A stretch of DNA of 12,970 bases from UKL13-2 sp040006575 (GTDB lineage Bacteria; Pseudomonadota; Gammaproteobacteria; Burkholderiales; Usitatibacteraceae), in NCBI GenBank assembly GCA_040006575.1, contig JBDTWS010000115.1, positions 1-12,970 on the forward strand, in the 5' to 3' direction. Of this stretch, positions 6,893 to 12,970 are shown in pieces. The notes below the pieces were generated by a model. That model was not told where the DNA came from. It did not search any database and was given only the letters and a program-made list of their open reading frames with translations. Positions within the stretch are counted from its first letter, which is position 1, and each line of letters starts with the position of its first letter. Made by a program: the position numbers and the translations under genes.

Positions 6893-6977
6893 GATGCGGA
6901 TTCTTGAATGAATTGCATTGGCGTGATGCCGGAGATCTTGCTCACATGTTGGCCGCACCCGGCGTTGTCATCACGTA

Positions 6978-7005
6978 CTGACCGGCAACATTTCGGCGCT
7001 ATGCT
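6978..7005 (+). promoter_or_regulatory. Candidate sigma-70 promoter of ntrB
   Basis: CTGACC (6978-6983) and TATGCT (7000-7005) are 16 bases apart, each matching consensus at four of six positions. A separate promoter is expected, because a strong terminator precedes ntrB. The -10 and its flank (TATGCTG, one base, then AA) are shared with the DUF4124 promoter. Confidence 0.3.
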
Positions 7006-7087
7006 GCAAACTGGGGCCTCGATCCGCCGTTTAATACTCGCCTGAAACCAGTGGCCCGTAACTTGCTTTTTACATCAAGAAGACTAG

Positions 7088-8251
7088 ATGTCCACCGCTA
7101 CCAAAAACGCCAACCAAGCACCGCCTCTCAACCCCCACTACGCCGGCATGGACCTGCTTTCCACCGCCGTGGTAATCATCGACCGCTCATTTGTGCTGAT
7201 GTATGCCAACCCCGCCGCCGAGGATTTATTCGCGTTCAGCCTGAAGAACGTTGCGGGCCAGCCGTTCGCTCGGCTGTTCTCGACCGGTCACGCGGGCAAC
7301 CATGCGCTGTTTTCCATGCTGGAACAGGTGGTGAAAAATGACGCCGGCTTTAATGAAAATGAACTCACCCTGGAATCCGCCACCAACCACACGCTGCACT
7401 CGTCGTGCGTTGCCTCGCCGCTGGATGACAAGCGCGTGGTGCTTGAATTCCACACGCTGGACCAGCAAATCAAGATTGCGCGGGAGGCAAAAATCCTTGA
7501 GCGCCAGGAACTCAATCGCGAACTGATCCGCAATCTGGCGCACGAGATCAAGAATCCGCTGGGCGGCATCCGCGGTTCCGCGCAATTGCTGGAGCGCGAA
7601 CTGCAGGGCCTGCCCAAGGAAGCCGATCTCAAGGAATACACGCAGGTCATCGTCAACGAAGCCGATCGCCTGCAGACGCTGATGGACCGCCTGCTGACGC
7701 CGCATCGACTGCCGCAGATGGCGCGGCTGAATATCCACGAAGTGCTGGAACGCGTGCGCACACTGGTCCTCGCGGAATTTCCATCGGGAATCTCGGTGGT
7801 GCGCGACTACGACACCAGCCTCCCGGAGTTCATCGCCGACAAGGAGCCGCTCATCCAGGCGCTGCTGAACATCACCCGCAATGCCGCGCAAGCCATGAAC
7901 GGCCGCGGACAGATCCAGCTCGTCACCCGCATCGCGCGCCAGGTCACACTGGCGAAGCAACGCTATCGGCATGCGATACAAATCCAGGTCGTCGACAACG
8001 GCCCCGGTGTCCCCGAGGCGCTGACCGACAAGATATTTTTCCCGTTGGTATCAGGCCGTGACGGCGGCACCGGCCTGGGACTTTCGCTGGCGCAGAACCT
8101 GATCAGCCAGCACCTGGGCATCATCGAATTCGACAGCGTAGCGGGACACACCTGTTTTTCAGTGCTGCTGCCGATCCGCGAAAGCCAGACGCTGAACGCG
8201 CCCGCCCCGTCCTCCTATTCAAGCTATTCCCCGTATTCTCCTCCTCACTGA
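7088..8251 (+). CDS. ntrB: Nitrogen regulation sensor histidine kinase/phosphatase NtrB
   Basis: NtrB phosphorylates NtrC when nitrogen is scarce and, bound by PII, removes the phosphate when nitrogen is ample. It is cytoplasmic: no membrane segment is present. The 387 residues are longer than E. coli GlnL (349). A PAS domain occupies about 20-125 (VVIIDRSFVLMYANPAAEDLF), the H-box is at 147-160 with His152 in NLAHEIKNPLGG, the N-box Asn is at 265 (NITRNAAQAM), the G1 box DNGPGVPE is at 303-310 and the G2 box GTGLGLS at 327-333. The end is an unusual tail rich in Ser, Tyr and Pro (375-387). The ATG at 7088 has only a poor Shine-Dalgarno (AAGAAG); Met21 (7148), just before the PAS domain, is an alternative start. 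ntrC follows nine bases after the stop. Confidence 0.95.
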   Translation: MSTATKNANQAPPLNPHYAGMDLLSTAVVIIDRSFVLMYANPAAEDLFAFSLKNVAGQPFARLFSTGHAGNHALFSMLEQVVKNDAGFNENELTLESATNHTLHSSCVASPLDDKRVVLEFHTLDQQIKIAREAKILERQELNRELIRNLAHEIKNPLGGIRGSAQLLERELQGLPKEADLKEYTQVIVNEADRLQTLMDRLLTPHRLPQMARLNIHEVLERVRTLVLAEFPSGISVVRDYDTSLPEFIADKEPLIQALLNITRNAAQAMNGRGQIQLVTRIARQVTLAKQRYRHAIQIQVVDNGPGVPEALTDKIFFPLVSGRDGGTGLGLSLAQNLISQHLGIIEFDSVAGHTCFSVLLPIRESQTLNAPAPSSYSSYSPYSPPH

Positions 8252-8260
8252 AAGTGATTC

Positions 8261-9667
8261 ATGCGGCCTGTCTGGATAATTGACGACGACAAATCGATAC
8301 GCTGGGTGATCGAAAAAGCACTGACCCGCGAGGGCATCGCCTACCAGTCATTCGCCGCCGCGCAGGAGGGACTCGACGCCCTCCACAAAAATCCGCCGCA
8401 GGTGGTGATCAGTGACATCCGCATGCCGGGTGCGTCCGGTCTTGATTTCATGCAGCAGCTGAAAGCAAAGCTGCCGACCACGCCGGTCATCATCATGACG
8501 GCGTACTCCGATCTGGAGAGTGCGGTCGCCGCGTTCCAGGGTGGCGCGTTTGAATACCTGCCGAAGCCTTTCGATGTTGATCATGCGGTGGAGCTGATTC
8601 GCCGCGCACTCGACGAATCGATGCGCGAAATCCCCGAGGCGGAAATCACGGCGGAAGCGCCGGAAATCCTCGGCTCCGCACCGACGATGCAGGAAGTTTT
8701 TCGCGCCATCGGCCGTCTTTCGCAATCACACGCCACGGTGCTGATTACGGGTGAATCCGGCACGGGCAAGGAGTTGGTCGCGCACGCGTTGCATCGCCAC
8801 AGTCCGCGCGCCACCAAGCCGTTCATCGCCATCAATACGGCGGCGATTCCGAAGGACCTGCTCGAAAGTGAACTGTTCGGCCATGAGCGTGGCGCGTTCA
8901 CCGGTGCCGCCACCATGCGGCGCGGCCGCTTCGAGCAGGCCGATGGCGGCACACTTTTCCTTGATGAAATCGGTGACATGCCACCCGACTTGCAAACGCG
9001 TTTATTGCGCGTGCTGTCCGACGGCCAGTTCTACCGCGTTGGTGGCCATACGCCCATCACCGCGAACGTGCGTGTGATCGCGGCGACGCACCAGGACCTG
9101 GACCAGCGCGTAAAGCAGGGCCTGTTCCGCGAGGATCTGTATCACCGGCTGAACGTCATCCGCCTGCGCCTGCCGTCACTGCGCGAGCGACGCGAAGATA
9201 TTCCTCTCTTGGCCAAGCATTTCCTGGCGAAGAGCGCGCGTGACTTGAGCGCCGAACCGAAACGCCTCACCGAGAATTCATTGAATTTCCTGGCGCAACA
9301 GGATTTTCCCGGCAATGTGCGGCAACTGGAAAATCTCTGCCACTGGATCACGGTGATGGCGCCCGCCCAGATGGTGGAAGTCAAAGACCTGCCCTCGGAC
9401 GTGCGCGGCTCGAACGGCGGCGAGAAATCTGCGGCCGTCGACAGCAACTGGAAACGCGCGCTGGAACGCGAAGTCACGGCCTCACTGGGACGCGGCGAAA
9501 AGGATATTTTCGACGGATTGAATCGCGCGTTCGAAGGCGCACTCATCACCAAGGCGCTGGAGCACACCGGTGGCCGGCGCATTGAAGCGGCAACGTTGCT
9601 GGGCATTGGACGCAACACGTTGACGCGCAAAATCCAGGAGCTTGGCCTGGAAGCAGATCAAGAGTAA
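8261..9667 (+). CDS. ntrC: Nitrogen regulation response regulator NtrC (sigma-54 activator)
   Basis: The DNA-binding partner of NtrB, which when phosphorylated forms oligomers that open sigma-54 promoters such as that of glnA. It has 468 residues, as usual. The receiver domain (1-120) has the acidic pocket Asp8/Asp9, phospho-acceptor Asp52 in SDIRMPG, Thr80 and Lys102 in LPKPF. The AAA+ domain (about 135-365) has Walker A GESGTGKE (164-171), the sigma-54 contact loop GAFTGA (211-216) and Walker B TLFLDEIGD with Asp235 and Glu236. The Fis-type helix-turn-helix is at about 441-462 (AATLLGIGRNTLTRKIQ). All key residues are intact. It starts nine bases after ntrB, with GAAAG as a weak Shine-Dalgarno, so the two form one operon. 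It converges with the ABC permease gene. Confidence 0.97.
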   Translation: MRPVWIIDDDKSIRWVIEKALTREGIAYQSFAAAQEGLDALHKNPPQVVISDIRMPGASGLDFMQQLKAKLPTTPVIIMTAYSDLESAVAAFQGGAFEYLPKPFDVDHAVELIRRALDESMREIPEAEITAEAPEILGSAPTMQEVFRAIGRLSQSHATVLITGESGTGKELVAHALHRHSPRATKPFIAINTAAIPKDLLESELFGHERGAFTGAATMRRGRFEQADGGTLFLDEIGDMPPDLQTRLLRVLSDGQFYRVGGHTPITANVRVIAATHQDLDQRVKQGLFREDLYHRLNVIRLRLPSLRERREDIPLLAKHFLAKSARDLSAEPKRLTENSLNFLAQQDFPGNVRQLENLCHWITVMAPAQMVEVKDLPSDVRGSNGGEKSAAVDSNWKRALEREVTASLGRGEKDIFDGLNRAFEGALITKALEHTGGRRIEAATLLGIGRNTLTRKIQELGLEADQE

Positions 9668-9722
9668 TTAGGGCCGCAAAGTCAAGCACTGTGGCGGCTT
9701 CCATGGCATTTTTGCCCTGCGA

Positions 9723-9761
9723 AGCCCGCCAAATAACGATCTATGCTTGCCGACGCGGGCT
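9723..9761. repeat. Inverted repeat in the ntrC/permease convergent gap
   Basis: AGCCCGC (9723-9729) and GCGGGCT (9755-9761) are a perfect 7-bp inverted repeat around 25 bases. It lies between the convergent ends of ntrC and the permease gene. No T-run follows on either side, so it is at best a weak bidirectional transcription stop. Confidence 0.25.
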
Positions 9762-9769
9762 GGATGCGT

Positions 9770-10576
9770 TCAGGTCGTTTCCGTTTCCGCCTGCTGCGGC
9801 CGCCACTTGAGCAACTTGTTTTCCGCCAGCGTCACCGCGAAATCCAGCAGCAGCGCGCACAGGGTCAGCACCAGGATTCCGGCGAATACGGTGTTGATAT
9901 CAAACGACCCTTCCGCCTGGTGTATGAGGTAGCCCACGCCTTTCGCGCTGCCCAGGTATTCACCCACCACCGCGCCGACGAACGCCATGCCCACGGAGGT
10001 ATGCAGGCTGGAAAACACCCACGATGTCGCCGACGGCAGGTAGACAAAACGCAGCAGTTGCGATGCGTTCGCGCCCAGCATGCGCGCATTGTTCAACACC
10101 ACCGGCGACACTTCCTTCACACCCTGGTACACATTGAAGAACACGATGAAAAATACCAGCGTCACACCCAGCGCCACCTTTGACCAGATGCCGAGCCCGA
10201 ACCACACCATGAAAATCGGCGCGAGGATCACGCGCGGCATCGCGTTCAATGCCTTGATGTAGGGGTCGAGGATCGCCGACATCGTGTTCGACAGTCCCAG
10301 CCACAGGCCGATGCCCAGGCCAAGCAGCGTGCCGATGACGAACGCCAGCGCGGTTTCCTGTAGCGTCACCCACAGGTGCGCATAGATTTCGCCGTCGGCA
10401 AACCAGACGAAAATCACCTTGAATATTTTCAGCGGCTCACCGAAGAAAAACGACGCCTTGTTCTCGTCATCGAAATAGAACGGCGGCACCAGGCCGGGCA
10501 CCGTCAGCAGGTGCCACCCCACGAAGATCGCCACCAGCAGCGCGACCTGCCAGAACCAGATGGGCAATTTTTTCAT
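9770..10576 (-). CDS. NitT/TauT-family ABC transporter permease
   Basis: The inner-membrane channel subunit of an importer of the SsuC/TauC/NrtB type (BPD_transp_1 fold). In this family known substrates are nitrate, sulfonates, taurine and thiamine precursors; which applies here cannot be told. Of the 268 residues, the first hydrophobic helix is at about 8-27, then come a periplasmic segment (28-65) and five further helices starting at about 70, 115, 132, 190 and 228. The EAA loop that docks on the ATPase is NARMLGANASQLL (163-175) ending in the conserved LP (180-181). A good Shine-Dalgarno (AAGG) precedes the ATG. The start overlaps the ATPase stop by four bases (ATGA), so the two genes are translationally coupled. 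No periplasmic binding-protein gene is seen nearby. Confidence 0.92.
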   Translation of the reverse strand: MKKLPIWFWQVALLVAIFVGWHLLTVPGLVPPFYFDDENKASFFFGEPLKIFKVIFVWFADGEIYAHLWVTLQETALAFVIGTLLGLGIGLWLGLSNTMSAILDPYIKALNAMPRVILAPIFMVWFGLGIWSKVALGVTLVFFIVFFNVYQGVKEVSPVVLNNARMLGANASQLLRFVYLPSATSWVFSSLHTSVGMAFVGAVVGEYLGSAKGVGYLIHQAEGSFDINTVFAGILVLTLCALLLDFAVTLAENKLLKWRPQQAETETT

Positions 10577-11385
10577 GCCGGCACCTTGTTGCGCGTCTGC
10601 GCGTAGCCCTTCAACACTTCTTCCTTCATCGCATGCCAGATCTGCTCATGCAATTCCAGGAAGCGCGGGGTCATGCGAATCTCGGCGACATCGCGCGGCC
10701 GTGGCAGGTCGATGCGGAATTCGCCGATGGGACGCGTTGCCGGGCCCGCCGCCAATACCACCACGCGATCCGACATCGAGATCGCCTCTTCGAGATCGTG
10801 CGTGATGAACAGCACTGACTTGCGATTGGCGTTCCACAATTCCAGCAATTCGTTTTCCATCAACTGCCGCGTCTGGATATCGAGCGCGGAAAACGGTTCG
10901 TCCATGAGCATGATCTTTGGGTCAAGAATCAGCATTTGCGCTAGCGCGCAACGCTTGCGCATGCCGCCGGACAATTCGTGCGGATAGCGATGGCCGAATC
11001 CGCCGAGGCCGACCCGTTCCAGCCATTCTTCGCCCTGTCGTGCGGCATCTGCAGCATCGACACCGCGGAACTGCAGGCCAGCGGTCACGTTGGCCAGCGC
11101 AGAGCGCCATGGCATCAGTGATTCGGACTGGAACATGTAGCCCGCGCGCGCGTTCAGGCCGGCAAGTGGCTCACCAAAAACCTGGACTGTTCCTGACGAA
11201 GGCCTCAGCAGCCCGGCGGCAATATTGAGCAGCGTGGATTTGCCGCAGCCGGTGGGCCCGACAATCGACACAAATTCGCCATCGGCAATATTGAGCGACG
11301 TATCCTTCACCGCGGTATAGCCCGCGCCGCCGGATTTACCGGTGAATGTGACAGAGATTTTTTCCAGTGATAGCGCTGGGGTCAT
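10573..11385 (-). CDS. NitT/TauT-family ABC transporter ATP-binding protein
   Basis: The cytoplasmic ATPase that powers the adjoining permease; SsuB/TauB/NrtD type. From the ATG at 11385 it has 270 residues: Walker A GPTGCGKST (43-51), Q-loop Gln86 in YMFQSE, ABC signature LSGGM (138-142), Walker B IMLMDEP with Asp162 and Glu163, D-loop SALD, and switch His196 in ITHD. The stretch MFQSESLMPWRSALANV is typical of this family. The frame also has a GTG at 11394, giving three more residues. I prefer the ATG because AAGGA lies ten bases before it but only one base before the GTG. The TPR gene ends 51 bases upstream on the same strand, so the three genes may be cotranscribed. No C-terminal regulatory domain is present. 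Confidence 0.93.
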   Translation of the reverse strand: MTPALSLEKISVTFTGKSGGAGYTAVKDTSLNIADGEFVSIVGPTGCGKSTLLNIAAGLLRPSSGTVQVFGEPLAGLNARAGYMFQSESLMPWRSALANVTAGLQFRGVDAADAARQGEEWLERVGLGGFGHRYPHELSGGMRKRCALAQMLILDPKIMLMDEPFSALDIQTRQLMENELLELWNANRKSVLFITHDLEEAISMSDRVVVLAAGPATRPIGEFRIDLPRPRDVAEIRMTPRFLELHEQIWHAMKEEVLKGYAQTRNKVPA

Positions 11386-11418
11386 GCCAGTCACATCCTT
11401 TGTCGGCAGGGTGGCTGC

Positions 11419-11437
11419 GCTTGCAGCACGCGCAAGC
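11419..11437. repeat. Small perfect hairpin between the TPR and ATPase genes
   Basis: GCTTGC (11419-11424) and GCAAGC (11432-11437) form a 6-bp stem with a seven-base loop that touches the TPR stop codon. With no T-run it is unlikely to stop transcription, but it could affect message stability between the two genes. Confidence 0.3.
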
Positions 11438-12970
11438 TACTTCTGCACAAGTTTCAATTTCGCGAGCCGGCCGTCAGCCTGCTTCGCGAGGTCGGCAAGT
11501 CGTGCTGGTTTCTTCGCAGGCACGGGCGCTTTACCCGGCGCCGTGCTGCCGGTCCTATCATCGCCGATTTCGGCGGCCAGCAAATCGGCGTCCCTGCGAA
11601 TGGTCAGTGACACATCCACCATCGCGCCGATCGACCGCGCCCACCTCTGCGCGTCCGGATGCGATGCAGGATCGACCTTCGCCAGCAAGCGCGCCGAAGA
11701 GACAACGGCGTCGGCCAGCACATTTGAAAATCCGTGGCGCGCGGCCGCATCAAGGACAATGCGCAACTGCCGCGCCGCCTCGCCAAATTTTTCCAGCACG
11801 ATGTCCGCCTGCGCCATTACGATGCGCGCATCGAGCGCAGGCAGCATATGTCCGTCGCGCTCGGCCATATCCAGCGCCTGTTCGGCGGTTTCGTGCGCCT
11901 CGCCCGCGCGGTTGAGCCGCAGCAGCGCGTCGCCAGTAGACATGAGGTTCAGCGCGATCAGGTTGCGGTCACCGGCCTTGCGCAACATCGCCAGCGCCGC
12001 GCGATAGCGAGTCAGCGCTTCCTCATGCCGGCCCTGCCGCGTCGCGACCACGCCGAGATTGTGCATGCCACGGCCGATGTTGGCGGTGGCCTGGATTTCC
12101 CGCCAGAAAGCCAGCGCGTTTTCGTAGCCGGCCTCCGCGCTTGCGTAATTGCCCAGGTGATTTTCGGCCAGCGCCAGATTATTGTGCGCCGCCGCCACCA
12201 GCGAGGGACGGCCCACCGAACGCGCCAGGTCGAGCGCACGGCGCTGCAGTTCGCGGCCTTCCTCGCGACCGCCCGACTGCATTAGTGCAAGTCCCAGCAC
12301 GCGGCAGGCGGAGGCTTGAAGCGCGGCATCCTTCGTCTTTTCCGCGACGACCAGCGCAGCATCGGCGCTTTTCTTCGCTTCGCCCAATTGTCCCAGCAAC
12401 AACAACAGGAATGCCTTGGCCGCCTGCACTTGCGCGGTAAGGCGTTCTGCATCGGCAGGTACTGCCGACAGCGCCGCATCCATCGTGTTCAACGCTTCTG
12501 CCGTGCGCGCGCCGAAGCGCTGGAACAGCCCCAGGTAATACAGCGGCGCCGCCGTGGCATCGCGCGTGGTATCACGCAGCGCCGTGGCGAGCCAGATATC
12601 GGCCGCGTCGATTCCTTCGGTGATGAAGCTGCGGCATTCCAGATAGTCGAACCACGCCGGCGCCGCCGCTTCCAGCTGGGCAAGATTGGCGTGCCGCGCG
12701 GCCGATTGCCAGGCCTCGCGCAGGTTGGCGCTTTCCATGTCAATTCTCGCCAGCGCCTGCGGTTCTTCCGGGCCGGCAAGCCGCCCATGCACATCGCGCA
12801 GCCAGCCCATGAAATACGCGTCGCGTCGCTTGAGCAGTAGTTCCTGGCGCGTCATGGCTTTGCCGGTCGAGCGGTCCGGCTGTACCCAGGCCCATTGCCT
12901 CACTACTTCATGCAGGCGCCAGCGATCGTTGGTGGCTTTTTCGAGCAATGACTTGGTGGCAAGCGCCTTG
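11437..12970 (-). CDS. Large TPR-repeat protein, C-terminal part (probable STAND/AfsR-like regulator, partial)
   Basis: About 510 residues are visible and the frame is open to the right edge, so the N-terminus lies outside; the TTG at 12948 is internal. The first visible residues (ALATKSLLEKATNDRWRLHE, then VVRQWA) resemble the winged-helix segment after the NB-ARC ATPase of AfsR-, LuxR/MalT- or cyclase-linked STAND proteins, where LVDKSLL and RYRLHELLRQYA-like sequences are typical. Helical repeats follow from about 60 to 410; clear TPR units include AAAHNNLALAENHLGNYASA and MHNLGVVATRQGRHEEALTR. The tail is Pro/Lys/Ala-rich (about 470-510). Such proteins sense a ligand or partner and control transcription or signalling. 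That role, and the missing ATPase domain, are inferred. It lies 51 bases upstream of the ABC ATPase on the same strand. Confidence 0.75.
   Translation of the reverse strand, partial: KALATKSLLEKATNDRWRLHEVVRQWAWVQPDRSTGKAMTRQELLLKRRDAYFMGWLRDVHGRLAGPEEPQALARIDMESANLREAWQSAARHANLAQLEAAAPAWFDYLECRSFITEGIDAADIWLATALRDTTRDATAAPLYYLGLFQRFGARTAEALNTMDAALSAVPADAERLTAQVQAAKAFLLLLLGQLGEAKKSADAALVVAEKTKDAALQASACRVLGLALMQSGGREEGRELQRRALDLARSVGRPSLVAAAHNNLALAENHLGNYASAEAGYENALAFWREIQATANIGRGMHNLGVVATRQGRHEEALTRYRAALAMLRKAGDRNLIALNLMSTGDALLRLNRAGEAHETAEQALDMAERDGHMLPALDARIVMAQADIVLEKFGEAARQLRIVLDAAARHGFSNVLADAVVSSARLLAKVDPASHPDAQRWARSIGAMVDVSLTIRRDADLLAAEIGDDRTGSTAPGKAPVPAKKPARLADLAKQADGRLAKLKLVQK

Larger units (their letters stand above)
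6788..7087. other. Intergenic region between the DUF4124 gene and ntrB
   Basis: No gene is seen in these 300 bases. In order they hold a 9-base direct repeat ATTTGCTGA (6803-6811 and 6813-6821), a perfect hairpin (6831-6850), the terminator (6858-6892), an imperfect inverted repeat (ATGTTG at 6946-6951 followed by GCC, against GGCAACAT at 6984-6991), and a weak candidate ntrB promoter. I see no sigma-54 element. Confidence 0.5.

Noticed and set aside
6896..7087. Sigma-54 promoter upstream of ntrB
   Set aside because: GG and GC pairs with the right spacing and a TGGCAC-like context were not found. Only a weak sigma-70 candidate is present.

Overview
The window reads as ordinary chromosomal DNA of a moderately GC-rich Betaproteobacterium. 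This is inferred from the set and order of genes (aroE followed by mtgA; glnA, a small DUF4124 gene, then ntrB and ntrC), from a Lys/Ala/Pro-repeat histone H1-like protein of the kind known in Bordetella and relatives, and from a glnA that is regulated like the enteric gene. I see no tRNA, rRNA, insertion sequence, integrase, CRISPR array or phage gene. A species cannot be named from the sequence alone.

Layout. Positions 1-1210 hold most of lysA (+), whose first codons lie off the left edge. A 355-base gap follows, probably containing a leader, and leads into a histone H1-like gene (1566-1958, +). On the minus strand, aroE, mtgA and a small three-helix membrane protein (4084 down to 2186) form a tight, translationally coupled unit. 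The gap at 4085-4357 is the control region of glnA. It carries two NtrC-like sites 30 bp apart and a sigma-54 -24/-12 element, spaced much as at the E. coli glnAp2 promoter. After glnA (4358-5767) and its strong terminator come a folded intergenic element, a palindrome overlapping a predicted promoter, a secreted DUF4124 protein (6020-6787) with its own terminator, and then ntrB-ntrC (7088-9667). Convergent to ntrC on the minus strand lie a two-gene NitT/TauT-type ABC importer (permease 9770-10576, ATPase 10573-11385) and, upstream of it, the C-terminal part of a large TPR protein (11437 to beyond the right edge).

How the genes work together. The centre of the window is a nitrogen-control module. 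NtrB senses nitrogen status (through PII, encoded elsewhere) and phosphorylates NtrC. NtrC then drives sigma-54 RNA polymerase at the glnA promoter, and the glutamine synthetase product keeps the Tyr that adenylylation modifies. The aroE-mtgA and lysA genes are housekeeping genes for aromatic, lysine and peptidoglycan synthesis. The importer has no substrate-binding protein in view, so its substrate is open. The points most worth a second look are the hairpin element downstream of glnA (5865-5912), the palindrome over the DUF4124 promoter, the possible leaderless start of aroE, the leader of the histone-like gene, and the TPR regulator-like protein upstream of the orphan importer. I found no clear evidence for an entirely new system.
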